Source of the DNA: Flavobacterium sp. LC2016-01
GTDB taxonomy: Bacteria; Bacteroidota; Bacteroidia; Flavobacteriales; Flavobacteriaceae
NCBI RefSeq assembly: GCF_009711135.1
Contig: NZ_WMIC01000005.1
Span: 62,001-126,000 of the forward strand
Length of the DNA stretch: 64,000 nt
Direction of reading: 5' to 3'
Within the stretch, counting starts at the first letter, position 1. Every line of letters starts with the position of its first letter. The notes under the pieces were generated by a model, which was given only the letters and a program-made list of their open reading frames with translations, did no database searches and was not told the DNA's origin. Shown here one piece after another: positions 43,190 to 52,016 of the stretch. Position numbers and translations under genes: made by a program.

Positions 43190-44791
43190 ATGAAAAACCA
43201 ATTAGAAATTACCGAAACGGCAATGGAATTTTTAGCCGAAAAGAAGCTTCGTTATCCAAAAATCTGGACAGAAGAGGCGATTGTTTTTATAACCGAATTG
43301 CATCGAAAATTCGAATCGCAACGAAAATTATTGCTTTTGCAGCGCGAACAAAAACAAGTCACTTTTGATCAGGGAATCATGCCAACTTTTATTCCGGAAA
43401 CGAAGAATATCAGAGAAGGAAATTGGACAGCTGCAGAAACTCCAAAAGATTTATTGGACAGAAGAGTGGAAATTACTGGACCAGTTGATCGCAAAATGAT
43501 TATCAATGCGTTGAATTCTGGAGCCAAAACTTTCATGGCGGATTTTGAAGACAGCACTTCTCCAACATGGCAAAATCTTATGGACGGACAAGTGAATTTG
43601 ATCGATGCAGTTAACAAAACCATTACGTATACCGATTTGGTCAAACAAAAATCCTATCATTTAAATGAAAAAATTGCAACGCTGATTGTGCGTCCGAGAG
43701 GTTTGCATTTGCCAGAAAAGCATCTTTTAATTGAAGGAAAAGAAGTTTCAGGTTCTTTGGTAGATTTTGGTTTGTATGTTTTTCACAATCATAAACGACT
43801 TTTAGAAAATAATTCAGGGCCGTATTTCTACATTCCGAAATTAGAACATTATTCAGAAGCACGCTGGTGGAATAATGTTATTGATTTTACTGAGGATTAT
43901 TTGAAGCTGAAAAGAGGAACGATAAAAGTGACGGTTTTAATTGAAACGATTACGGCAAGTTTTCAGCTCGATGAAATTATTTACGAATTGAAAGAACATA
44001 TCGTGGGCTTGAACTGCGGACGTTGGGATTATATTTTTTCTTATATCAAAAAGTTCAGAAAAAATCCAAAATTCATCGTTCCGGATCGCGATCAGGTAAA
44101 CATGACTTCGCCTTTTATGAATGCGTATTCGAATTTGGTTATTCAAAGATGTCATAAACGCGGTATTCATGCGATCGGCGGAATGGCAGCGCAAATTCCG
44201 ATTCGAAATAATGAAGAGGCCAATGCAATTGCTTTCGCCAAAGTAAAAACCGATAAAGAACGTGAAGTTCGAAATGGCCACGACGGAACCTGGGTAGCGC
44301 ATCCGGATTTGGTTGCTGTCGCTAAAGAAATTTTTGATAAAGGAATGCCGACTCCCAATCAGATTCACATCAAAAGAGAGCACCGAAAAATTACAGAAGA
44401 AGATTTAATTGAACCACCAATTGGAATCATAACGGAAAATGGTGTTCGCAAAAATATCAACGTTGGAGTTTTGTATCTGGCTTCCTGGCTGAACGGACAA
44501 GGCGCCGCAGCTTTGCATAATTTGATGGAAGATGCCGCAACGGCCGAAATTTCGAGATCGCAATTGTGGCAATGGCTTCAGAATAAAGTGGTTTTGGATA
44601 ATGGCAAAAAATTAGATTTGGCGTATTATCACGAATTGGCTTTAGAAGAATTTCAAAAAATTAAAAACGAATTAGGAGAGGAAAATCACGAAAAACAACA
44701 ATTTCCTTTAGCTGAAAAAGTATTGGAAAGATTAGTAGTAAATACTGATTTCGTTGATTTCTTAACGATTCCGTGTTACAAATATTTATAA
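43190..44791 (+). CDS. aceB: Malate synthase A
   Basis: 533 residues, the length of the A isoform. It condenses glyoxylate with acetyl-CoA to malate. Landmarks are the N-terminal LAEKKLRYPKIW region, FMADFEDSTSPTWQNLMDGQ, LIVRPRGLHLPEKH with the catalytic-site Arg, TVLIETITASFQLDEIIYEL with the active-site Glu, LNCGRWDYIFSYIKKF and RNGHDGTWVAHPDLV. It is the first gene of the glyoxylate shunt, divergent from a RamB-type regulator across a spacer with a palindrome, and followed by aceA after 199 bp. Confidence 0.97.
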   Translation: MKNQLEITETAMEFLAEKKLRYPKIWTEEAIVFITELHRKFESQRKLLLLQREQKQVTFDQGIMPTFIPETKNIREGNWTAAETPKDLLDRRVEITGPVDRKMIINALNSGAKTFMADFEDSTSPTWQNLMDGQVNLIDAVNKTITYTDLVKQKSYHLNEKIATLIVRPRGLHLPEKHLLIEGKEVSGSLVDFGLYVFHNHKRLLENNSGPYFYIPKLEHYSEARWWNNVIDFTEDYLKLKRGTIKVTVLIETITASFQLDEIIYELKEHIVGLNCGRWDYIFSYIKKFRKNPKFIVPDRDQVNMTSPFMNAYSNLVIQRCHKRGIHAIGGMAAQIPIRNNEEANAIAFAKVKTDKEREVRNGHDGTWVAHPDLVAVAKEIFDKGMPTPNQIHIKREHRKITEEDLIEPPIGIITENGVRKNINVGVLYLASWLNGQGAAALHNLMEDAATAEISRSQLWQWLQNKVVLDNGKKLDLAYYHELALEEFQKIKNELGEENHEKQQFPLAEKVLERLVVNTDFVDFLTIPCYKYL

Positions 44792-44796
44792 AAAAA

Positions 44797-44863
44797 TCCG
44801 CTAAATCCGCAAGATCTGCGAGAGAATAAATTTTTCACGCAGATTTAGCAGATCCGGCAGATA
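44797..44863. repeat. Imperfect inverted repeat between aceB and aceA
   Basis: ATCCGCTAAATCCGCAAGATCTGCG (first 20 bp shown by position 44797-44816) pairs imperfectly with CGCAGATTTAGCAGATCCGGCAG at about 44839-44861. It resembles the other nested repeats and may attenuate read-through between the two genes. Two ACTGAACACT direct repeats follow at about 44925-44955. Confidence 0.45.
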
Positions 44864-44990
44864 AAATGAGAGTAAAAAAAATCTAAGCAGATTTTTTAAT
44901 AAGACAAAAAATAAATCCAGTTAAAACTGAACACTTTTAGCTGTAAACTGAACACTATTTACTTACTAACCACTTTAACTTAAATTATTT

Positions 44991-46271
44991 ATGAAAACAA
45001 CAGAAGACAGAATTCAGGAATTGATTAACGATTGGATAACGAACCCGAGATGGAAAGGCGTTGAACGTCCTTATACTGCGAGTGAAGTAGTTACACTTCA
45101 GGGTTCCTATCATATTGAGCACTCTATTGCCAAAATGGGAGCGCAAAAATTATGGAGAAAGTTAAAAAGTCAGGATTATGTAGCTGGTTTGGGGGCGTTG
45201 ACTGGAAATCAGGCGATTCAGGAAGTCGATGCGGGTTTAGAAGCGATTTATTTAAGTGGCTGGCAGGTAGCTGCTGATGCAAACCTGGCGGGCGAAATGT
45301 ATCCTGACCAATCGCTTTATCCGGTAAACAGCGTTCCGATGGTGGTAAAAAAGATAAACAATGCGTTGTTACGTGCTGATCAAATTCAGACGGTTAACAA
45401 TATTGAAGATAAAAAAGATTATCTGGTTCCAATTGTGGCTGATGCCGAAGCGGGTTTTGGGGGAAACCTAAATGCTTTCGAATTAATGAAATCCATGATT
45501 GAAGCCGGAGCTTCTGGAGTGCATTTTGAAGACCAATTGAGTTCTGCTAAAAAGTGCGGGCATCTGGGCGGAAAAGTTCTGGTGCCAACTCAGGAAGCTA
45601 TTAACAAACTAATTGCTGCACGTCTGGCTTCAGATGTTATGGGTGTTTCAACTTTAATTGTTGCGAGAACAGATGCAGAAGCAGCAAATTTATTAACGAG
45701 CGACGCAGACCCAAGAGACAGGAAATTTTTAACCGGAGAAAAAACGGCAGAAGGTTTCTTCTATGTGAAAAATGGAATCGAGCAAGGAATTGCAAGAGGC
45801 TTGAGCTACGCGCCTTACGCCGATTTAATCTGGATGGAAACCAGTAATCCGGATTTAGAATTTGCGAGAAAGTTTGCAACAGCAATGAAAAAAGAATTTC
45901 CAGATAAGATGCTGGCTTACAATTGTTCGCCATCTTTTAATTGGGCCGCGAAATTAACGGTTGCCGAAATGGAAACATTTAGAGAAGATTTGGCTGCAAT
46001 GGGATATAAATTCCAATTCATCACTTTGGCAGGATTCCATGCTTTGAACACAAGTATGTTTGAATTGTCAAGAGCGTACAAAGAACGCGGAATGGCTGGA
46101 TATTCTGAATTGCAGGAACGTGAATTCGCTTTGCAGAAAAACGGATTCAGAGCGGTAAAACACCAAGCTTTTGTGGGAACTTCTTATTTTGATGCCGTTC
46201 AGAATACGGTTATGATTGGAAAATCAACCATAACAGCGATGGAGCATTCTACGGAGGTTGAGCAATTTTAA
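44991..46271 (+). CDS. aceA: Isocitrate lyase
   Basis: 426 residues, the short bacterial form. The catalytic signature KKCGH is at 187-191 with nucleophile Cys189, preceded by [21 protein letters not shown] and followed by [10 protein letters not shown]. It splits isocitrate into succinate and glyoxylate, the first shunt reaction, allowing growth on acetate or fatty acids. It is the last gene of the aceBA pair and ends 2 bp before a long perfect inverted repeat. Confidence 0.97.
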   Translation: MKTTEDRIQELINDWITNPRWKGVERPYTASEVVTLQGSYHIEHSIAKMGAQKLWRKLKSQDYVAGLGALTGNQAIQEVDAGLEAIYLSGWQVAADANLAGEMYPDQSLYPVNSVPMVVKKINNALLRADQIQTVNNIEDKKDYLVPIVADAEAGFGGNLNAFELMKSMIEAGASGVHFEDQLSSAKKCGHLGGKVLVPTQEAINKLIAARLASDVMGVSTLIVARTDAEAANLLTSDADPRDRKFLTGEKTAEGFFYVKNGIEQGIARGLSYAPYADLIWMETSNPDLEFARKFATAMKKEFPDKMLAYNCSPSFNWAAKLTVAEMETFREDLAAMGYKFQFITLAGFHALNTSMFELSRAYKERGMAGYSELQEREFALQKNGFRAVKHQAFVGTSYFDAVQNTVMIGKSTITAMEHSTEVEQF

Positions 46272-46273
46272 AT

Positions 46274-46346
46274 TTTTCCGCCACGAATTCACGAATTATT
46301 TTTTATAATCTTTGAGAATAAAAATTCGTGAATTCGTGGCGGAAAA
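46274..46346. repeat. Perfect 24-bp inverted repeat between aceA and a convergent regulator
   Basis: The arms at 46274-46297 (TTTTCCGCCACGAATTCACG...) and 46323-46346 are exact complements with a 25-nt loop. With its T-rich and A-rich outer ends it can terminate both convergent genes. Its arm shares CCACGAATTCACGAATT with the repeat at 38924. Confidence 0.75.
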
Positions 46347-46348
46347 TC

Positions 46349-46924
46349 TTATTTTTTTAAGAGCCTTGCTTTCATTTTACTGAAGAATTCAGGCGTAACA
46401 CCAATGAAAGAAGCGATTTGTTTTTGAGGAACTTTGTGTACTAATGTTCCGTATTTTTTAGTGAATTTTTCAAAACGTTCTTCGGCGGGTAAACTTAAAT
46501 TATCCATTAATCTTTGCTGATTAGCGACTAAAGAATTTTCAATTAAAATTCTAAAAAAGCGTTCCAATTTTGGAATTTCAAGGTACAATTGCTCCTGATT
46601 TTCTTTGGATAACGAAACAACTTCAGCATCTTCTAGAACTTCAATAAAAAGCTGTCCGGGTTTTTGCGAAAAAAAACTGTACATATCGCTCATCCACCAG
46701 CCTTGACAAGCAAATGCCAAAACATGCTCAACAATATTATCGTTGATATTAAAGCTTCTTAAAATTCCCGAATTTACAAAATAAGAATGTTTGCAGACTT
46801 CGCCAGCATTCAATAAAATTGTTTTGGTTTTATAAGTATTCGTTTCTAGTTTAGATAAAAAAAGTGCTTGCTCTTCGGGTGTCAAAGAGACGTGTTTGGC
46901 AATATTTTCAAGGATTAATGCCAT
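46349..46924 (-). CDS. Crp/Fnr-family transcriptional regulator
   Basis: 191 residues from the ATG at 46924 (MALILENIAKHVSLTPEEQ), whose A is shared with the upstream TAA stop (TAATG); the longer frame overlaps the previous gene. It has a cyclic-nucleotide-binding-like beta roll (LLNAGEVCKHSYFVNSGILRSF) and a C-terminal helix-turn-helix (PQKQIASFIGVTPEFFSKMKARLLKK, positions about 166-191). There is no Fnr-type Cys cluster. It is the last gene of an operon with purT and a DUF6370 gene. Ligand unknown. Confidence 0.88.
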   Translation of the reverse strand: MALILENIAKHVSLTPEEQALFLSKLETNTYKTKTILLNAGEVCKHSYFVNSGILRSFNINDNIVEHVLAFACQGWWMSDMYSFFSQKPGQLFIEVLEDAEVVSLSKENQEQLYLEIPKLERFFRILIENSLVANQQRLMDNLSLPAEERFEKFTKKYGTLVHKVPQKQIASFIGVTPEFFSKMKARLLKK

Positions 46925-47244
46925 TATTTTTTCTCGTCTATTAAGGTAAATGTAGTTGCCACAAAACGATTGTTTACGATAGAACCCGTAACAGAGGCTT
47001 TTCTGATGGCGTTGCAAAAACCGTCTTTTGCGTGCGCGTCTCCATGTTGATCGATTTTTGTTCCGTCAACAAAATATGATTTTCCGTCAATGCGAACGGC
47101 TAAATCACAGCTTTTACCTTTCATTCCGAATTGGCATTCTCCGCAAGAAGCTTCTACAATTGTTGGTTTATCGATTACTTTTTTATCTTGAGCCTGAGCT
47201 GCAATTCCGATAAAAAGGAATAGTACGAATATAAGTTTTTTCAT
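46924..47244 (-). CDS. DUF6370 small secreted protein
   Basis: 106 residues. A signal peptide (KKLIFVLFLFIGIAAQAQ) precedes a compact domain with EASCGECQFGMKGKSCDLAVRI, a CxxC plus further Cys in DGFCNAIR, and a C-terminal KASVTGSIVNNRFVATTF. The Cys arrangement suggests disulfides or metal binding outside the cytoplasm. Family match is from memory of DUF6370. It starts 3 bp before the purT stop region and overlaps the Crp/Fnr gene by one base. Confidence 0.75.
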   Translation of the reverse strand: MKKLIFVLFLFIGIAAQAQDKKVIDKPTIVEASCGECQFGMKGKSCDLAVRIDGKSYFVDGTKIDQHGDAHAKDGFCNAIRKASVTGSIVNNRFVATTFTLIDEKK

Positions 47245-47247
47245 TTT

Positions 47248-48408
47248 TTAAGAATTTACAGTTATTAATTTTGCCGTTTCTTTGGCACGTTCGGTTATTT
47301 TTTCGATTGGTGTTGCCAGTGAATCGTGGCTTAAAACAACTCCCATTCGGCGATAAGGTCTTGAAGTTGGTTTTCCAAAAATCCTGAAATCAGTCTTTGG
47401 TAAAGCAGCTACTTTTTCTATTCCGGTAAAAGTTGGATTTGCAGCATCTTCGGATGCTAAAATTACGGCACTTGCTCCAGCTTTTTCTAAAGTAATTTCG
47501 AAAATTGGAAGACTTAAAATGGCTCTCAAGTGCAATTCAAATTCGTTAAAATTCTGAGTTCCTGCTAGAGTTACCATTCCGGTATCGTGTGGACGAGGCG
47601 AAAGTTCAGAGAAATAAACGCCTTCATTTGTCAAGAAAAATTCAACGCCAAAAAGGCCAGCGCCGCCAAGTGCTTCGGTAATTTTTTCGGCCATGTCCTG
47701 CGCTTGGTATAAATCGGCTTCAGAAACTTGTGCCGGCTGCCAGCTTTCCTGATAATCACCGCGTTCTTGTCTGTGGCCGATTGGCGCGCAAAACAAAGTT
47801 GGATTGTTATTTTGAGTAACTGTTAAAAGTGTAATTTCCGAATTAAAATCAACAAATGCTTCTACAATAACTTCGATCACATCACCACGCGAACCTGCAA
47901 CAGCATATTGCCATGCTTTTTCGATATCGCTTTCTGTTTTTATAGTCGATTGTCCTTTTCCTGACGATGACATTAATGGTTTTACTACGCATGGAATTCC
48001 AACTTCCTGAACGGCTTTTTGCAGTTCTTCTGCTGAAGTTGCGTATTGGTATTTGGCTGTTTTTAAACCTAATTCTTTAGCTGCTAAATCACGAATGGCT
48101 TTACGGTTCATAGTGAAGTTTGCCGCTTTCGCTGAAGGAACAACGGTAATTCCTTGCTTTTCGTAATCGTAAAAACGTTCGGTGCGAATGGCTTCTATTT
48201 CAGGAACTATAAAATCGGGTTGGTGTTTGGCTACTATTCGATCAAGCGCTTCGCCGTCGAGCATATTGATTACTTCAAAACCGTGTGCGACTTGCATTGC
48301 CGGTGCATTTTCGTAACTGTCAACTGCAATTATGGTTTGTCCGATTCGTTGTGCGGCAATGACAAATTCTTTGCCTAATTCGCCTGAACCCAGGAGTAGT
48401 ATTTTCAT
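47248..48408 (-). CDS. purT: Formate-dependent phosphoribosylglycinamide formyltransferase
   Basis: 386 residues of the ATP-grasp superfamily. N-terminal [19 protein letters not shown], the ATP-grasp loop [42 protein letters not shown] and a C-terminal [16 protein letters not shown] are all PurT hallmarks. It uses ATP and formate to make formylglycinamide ribotide in purine synthesis. Its start overlaps the preceding membrane protein stop by 4 bp (ATGA), and it heads a run into a DUF6370 gene and a Crp/Fnr regulator. Confidence 0.96.
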   Translation of the reverse strand: MKILLLGSGELGKEFVIAAQRIGQTIIAVDSYENAPAMQVAHGFEVINMLDGEALDRIVAKHQPDFIVPEIEAIRTERFYDYEKQGITVVPSAKAANFTMNRKAIRDLAAKELGLKTAKYQYATSAEELQKAVQEVGIPCVVKPLMSSSGKGQSTIKTESDIEKAWQYAVAGSRGDVIEVIVEAFVDFNSEITLLTVTQNNNPTLFCAPIGHRQERGDYQESWQPAQVSEADLYQAQDMAEKITEALGGAGLFGVEFFLTNEGVYFSELSPRPHDTGMVTLAGTQNFNEFELHLRAILSLPIFEITLEKAGASAVILASEDAANPTFTGIEKVAALPKTDFRIFGKPTSRPYRRMGVVLSHDSLATPIEKITERAKETAKLITVNS

Positions 48409-48893
48409 TTTGTTTGATTTAAAGTTTGGGTATTTTGGCTCGCTTTTATAATAATTAAACTGCTTATAAAAGTTAGAATCATTAATGCAAATGATAGAAA
48501 TAAAATCATCAGTATCGAAAACAGAATTATATCTGGAATTTGTGATTTTAATACAACAGATAATCCATTAACCAATTGCCCGATTATGTAAATTGTAAAA
48601 AGTGATAGTATAAACTTGGAACTTACTCCAAAAGAAAATTGAGAACAAGCTTGAAAATAAGTTATTTGATTTAATGAATGGCTTATTTTTTTAGCTGTTT
48701 TCCAAAAGAGGAAAACAATAAAAACAGGAAAAATGATTCCCCAAAATATTGGATTCCAAAAAATACCGAAATCACATATTTGGATACATAAGTCGATGAA
48801 AAGGCTTTTTGAAAAAATTAATAATGGAAAAAAAGCAGTCACAAAAATCCCAGCAATGACTGCGTATTTTTGAATGTTGTTTTTTGATTCCAT
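48405..48893 (-). CDS. Unknown four-helix membrane protein
   Basis: 162 residues, no family recognised. Four hydrophobic segments: about 10-30 ([18 protein letters not shown]), 45-65 ([16 protein letters not shown]), 92-112 ([15 protein letters not shown]) and 123-150 ([21 protein letters not shown]). The tail is short and polar. It is translationally coupled to purT by a 4-bp overlap, which may be chance or indicate shared expression. AT-rich and possibly an insertion into an older purT operon. Confidence 0.65.
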   Translation of the reverse strand: MESKNNIQKYAVIAGIFVTAFFPLLIFSKSLFIDLCIQICDFGIFWNPIFWGIIFPVFIVFLFWKTAKKISHSLNQITYFQACSQFSFGVSSKFILSLFTIYIIGQLVNGLSVVLKSQIPDIILFSILMILFLSFALMILTFISSLIIIKASQNTQTLNQTK

Positions 48894-49079
48894 TTAAAAT
48901 TATTTTGAGAGTAAAGATAAATAAAATGGAATTTATTCTCACGCTGATTTTGGAGATTCGGTAGATTTTAGTTTAATTTTTACATTAAGTAATCACACAG
49001 TTTGTCATTCCGAGGAACGACAAGATTGTGGGAATTATGAAATGAAATTATGAACACAAAAGTTCTTGTTAACCCGTTC

Positions 49080-49175
49080 GCGTGAGGGATAGCAGCGGAA
49101 AGCCCACAGCCTGACGAAGGAAGTGCGAGGACTTGTAACGGATAGCCCGGTTCGCCTTTTTCGGCGAACACGCCC
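49080..49175 (-). repeat. Dispersed conserved-arm repeat, copy E (long form)
   Basis: Read on the minus strand it starts GGGCGTGTTCGCC, has a GTTCGCC/GGCGAAC hairpin, then GGGCTATCCGTTACAAGTCC and ends CCGCTGCTATCCCTCACGC. It is nearly identical over about 96 bp to copy F at 53210, with paired changes in the hairpin. Confidence 0.75.
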
Positions 49176-49176
49176 A

Positions 49177-49215
49177 AAATACAAAACCGATACTTCTTTT
49201 AAAAGTATCGGTTTT
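49177..49215 (-). terminator. Terminator of the U32 peptidase-family gene
   Basis: Perfect 13-bp stem AAAACCGATACTT (49183-49195) / complement (49203-49215), 6 bp past the stop at 49221. Confidence 0.8.
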
Positions 49216-49220
49216 TTATG

Positions 49221-51095
49221 TTAATGGAAATGATCTTCTTCAATTTCGAATTCAGCATCTTTTTCCCAGATTTCCATTTCGCAGGGTTTGCAGTTGAATT
49301 TTAGTTTGTATTCAAGTTCTCCCTGTTTTAATACTAATGGCTCTTTTACTTTAACGCCAACGATATCTTTTTGGTGTATCGGGCATTTTTTTAATTCGTA
49401 TTTGATGCAATATTTGGTTGTCATTACGCGAGATTTTCCTGGATCCCATTGTAATTCGAATGCTTTTTCGATTTCAGTAACACCATGACGTTCGTAGAAT
49501 TTACGAGCCGTTTTGTTCGAAACATTGTACATGAAATCCAATTTGGTTTCAGGATACGGATGTGACGTTTTTACCATTTGGTGTTCTTCGCGTTTGTAAT
49601 TTGCCAAACGAATTTCAGTCAATTGATCGTAAACGGTTCTTCTCATTTCGTTGATTTTTGAAATAGGAAGGAACCAGTTTTGAGAAAACATAATGTTGAT
49701 TTCATTAGCAGTATAAGGCGTGAAACCAGTTTTTGCCAATTGTGTTTTGATGTTTTCTTCGATTGATTCGCCAGTTTTTGTCTGTTCTTTTGCGTGTTCT
49801 AAATTCACGATGCTTACATTTCCGTCTTCATCGGTTGCGATTAATTCAAAACCGTTTTCAGTTTCGGTAAGCAATAAAGTTGTGCTTAATTTACGAACAG
49901 CACTGTCTTCTCTTTCCACAATTTTGATGAAAGCGGCGTCGTTATTTCTATAGATGAAAGTTCCGTCTTTTACTTCTTTTAGAACGTTCGGGTAAATTTT
50001 ACCGTTTTCGGCTTTGTTTACATAGATTCCGTCAGCTTCGTTATTTTCGTTGATAAAACAAAGTCCGTCACCGTTGTTTAACAATTCACCGTTTTCGATT
50101 TCGTAAGCGTTTCCAACCGTTCTAATTAATTTTCCAATATATTGTCCTTTTGATTTTGGGCTTTCCCAAGAACCAATGGAGCTATGTCTTTCGTTTACGA
50201 AATAGTCCGTATAACCACGGTTGAAGGTTCTGCTTAAAGAAGAATCAAAAGTGTACGTACAAGTTCCAGAAGAAGCTTTCATGTATTTTTCGCTTCCTTC
50301 ACCTTCTAAATAACTATCTAATTTTTGACGTAAGTAAGAAACGTTGTTTTTTACGTAAACTACATCTTTCAATCGTCCTTCGATTTTAAAGGACACGATT
50401 CCGGCTTCAATCAAATTCGGAATCTGTTCTGAAATATCTAAATCTTTAATCGAAAGCAAGTGACTGTTTTTGATTAAAGTTTCTCCGTTTCCGTCGATTA
50501 AGTTATAAGGCAAACGACAGTTTTGAGCGCAAGAACCACGATTGGCGCTGCGTTCTCCATTGGCTACACTCATATAACAGTTTCCACTGAAAGAAACGCA
50601 TAAAGCTCCAGTTACGAAAAATTCTAATTCAACATCAGCATGATCGTAAATGGTTTTAATTTGATGAAGGTTTAATTCGCGTGCTAAAACCACACGTTTG
50701 ATTCCGGCATCTTTTAAGAATTTAATTTTATCAGCGTCACGATTATTGGCTTGTGTGCTGGCGTGAAGTACGATAGGAGGTAAGTCCATTTCCATAATCG
50801 CCATATCTTGAATAATCAAAGCATCAACACCAATATCGTATAATTCCCAAATCATTGAACGACACGTTTCAAGTTCGTTGTCATACAAAATGGTATTCAT
50901 AACGACAAAAACCTGAGCGTTAAATAAATGCGCGTATTGTACCAAAGCAGCAACATCTTCAATAGAGTTGTTGGCATTAGAACGTGCACCAAATTGTGGC
51001 GCACCAATATAAACTGCATCGGCGCCACTGTTGATGGCTGCCATTCCTCCAATTAAATCTTTAGCAGGAGCTAATATTTCGATTTTCTTCTTCAT
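49221..51095 (-). CDS. U32 peptidase-family protein (RlhA/TrhP-like)
   Basis: 624 residues. The N-terminal TIM-barrel-like domain starts KIEILAPAKDLIGGMAAINSG and carries four Cys (166, 173, 189, 193 in ALCVSFSGNC and RGSCAQNC), an arrangement of iron-sulfur-type ligands in this family. LLSIKDLDISEQIPNLIEAG and FKIEGRLKD follow, then U32 C-terminal regions with a second Cys-containing tail (KKCPIHQ, CKPCEMEIW). Relatives act in prephenate-dependent RNA hydroxylation rather than proteolysis; the RNA target here is not known. It is a single gene. Confidence 0.9.
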   Translation of the reverse strand: MKKKIEILAPAKDLIGGMAAINSGADAVYIGAPQFGARSNANNSIEDVAALVQYAHLFNAQVFVVMNTILYDNELETCRSMIWELYDIGVDALIIQDMAIMEMDLPPIVLHASTQANNRDADKIKFLKDAGIKRVVLARELNLHQIKTIYDHADVELEFFVTGALCVSFSGNCYMSVANGERSANRGSCAQNCRLPYNLIDGNGETLIKNSHLLSIKDLDISEQIPNLIEAGIVSFKIEGRLKDVVYVKNNVSYLRQKLDSYLEGEGSEKYMKASSGTCTYTFDSSLSRTFNRGYTDYFVNERHSSIGSWESPKSKGQYIGKLIRTVGNAYEIENGELLNNGDGLCFINENNEADGIYVNKAENGKIYPNVLKEVKDGTFIYRNNDAAFIKIVEREDSAVRKLSTTLLLTETENGFELIATDEDGNVSIVNLEHAKEQTKTGESIEENIKTQLAKTGFTPYTANEINIMFSQNWFLPISKINEMRRTVYDQLTEIRLANYKREEHQMVKTSHPYPETKLDFMYNVSNKTARKFYERHGVTEIEKAFELQWDPGKSRVMTTKYCIKYELKKCPIHQKDIVGVKVKEPLVLKQGELEYKLKFNCKPCEMEIWEKDAEFEIEEDHFH

Positions 51096-51260
51096 TTCTA
51101 AAACTTTAGACTTTTGTGGTATTCCCGAAAAAAAGTGTGCAAAGGTCTTATAAAATATTCGAGTTTGCTAATGATAGAGGGATTTTTTTGAAATTGTTAA
51201 CTTATCTTAAGGTAAAAAAGGTTTTTCAAATGATAGATATTTTTATTTTATAATTAGTAA

Positions 51261-52016
51261 TTAACTGTTATTTTCAAGACCTTCAAGTACTTCTATGATT
51301 TTGTCTGCTTTTTCTAAATATGACTGCCTTTCATGTTTACCTAATTCATACCCTTCATGTAATATTTTATTTCGTATTGTTAGCAGTTCTCTCATTTCTA
51401 TATTATGACTTTCATTTTTTAATTCAGAAGCAAGGAATTTCAAAATATCATTTATTGATTTTGATTCATTATTAGTGTATCCTTTTTTGATCATTAAATT
51501 ACTGCCGAGTTTTTCAATTAATTGCCAACGTTTAATAATATCAAACTCATCATTTAAACTATATTTTATTACATTTTCTTGTTGTTTATCTTCGTGTTTT
51601 CTTAAAAGTAATTGCGTATATGTGAAACCAACAAAGATTGTTACAATTCCAGTTAGAGCAATTACAAGTCCTAGATTTTTTTCAATGGCAAAATCTTGAT
51701 TCTGATAAACATAAATGAATACTCCAACAATAGAGTAAAGAGCTCCAGTTAAGGATATGACAGTCATTAAGCGCTTTCTTCTATTATCAGCTTTATCTTT
51801 TTCTATTTTTGCTTTAAATAAGCTTTCTTTAGCTTCCAGTATGTCACGCAATGATATTTCTTTATCTCCTGTTTGTCCCTTTTGCGCTATAAGATTTGCT
51901 CTGTTCACAATCAATTCGTATAATTCCAAGACTGTTTCTTCTAAAGCTTGTTCTGCTGAAGGAGTGAATTTCTCAAGATGTTTTTCAATTTTAGATATTT
52001 TATCCAATTTATCCAT
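51261..52016 (-). CDS. Membrane protein with histone-fold-like N-terminus and HEPN-like C-terminus
   Basis: 251 residues, no named family recognised. Residues 3-67 fit a histone fold by eye: short helix (LDKISKIEKHLEK), long helix (EQALEETVLELYELIVNRAN), loop GQTGDKEIS and short helix LRDILEAKESLF. Two membrane helices follow at about 83-104 and 115-137. The C-terminal about 95 residues are helical and contain ELLTIRNKILHEG, with Arg215 and His220 matching the R-x4-H motif of HEPN RNases. It overlaps the upstream gene by 8 bp. Membrane-linked effector or sensor is a guess; the AT-rich pair looks accessory. Confidence 0.7.
   Translation of the reverse strand: MDKLDKISKIEKHLEKFTPSAEQALEETVLELYELIVNRANLIAQKGQTGDKEISLRDILEAKESLFKAKIEKDKADNRRKRLMTVISLTGALYSIVGVFIYVYQNQDFAIEKNLGLVIALTGIVTIFVGFTYTQLLLRKHEDKQQENVIKYSLNDEFDIIKRWQLIEKLGSNLMIKKGYTNNESKSINDILKFLASELKNESHNIEMRELLTIRNKILHEGYELGKHERQSYLEKADKIIEVLEGLENNS

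Larger units (their letters stand above)
48894..49220. other. Non-coding spacer with repeats
   Basis: The 327 bp contain a GTCATTCCGAGGAACGAC element (49004-49021), conserved-arm repeat copy E (49080-49175) and the terminator of the U32 gene (49177-49215). The open frame on the minus strand across 48980-49177 is the repeat itself and is not a gene. Confidence 0.6.

Noticed and set aside
44925..44955. ACTGAACACT direct repeats before aceA as an operator
   Set aside because: A similar phrase (ATACTGAACACTT) occurs near 36548, away from metabolic genes, so it looks like common spacer text rather than a specific site.
48980..49177. Minus-strand frame resembling a short Pro/Ser-rich protein, repeated at 53075-53475
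   Set aside because: The same peptide recurs only because repeat copies E and F are nearly identical; they are intergenic repeats, not genes.
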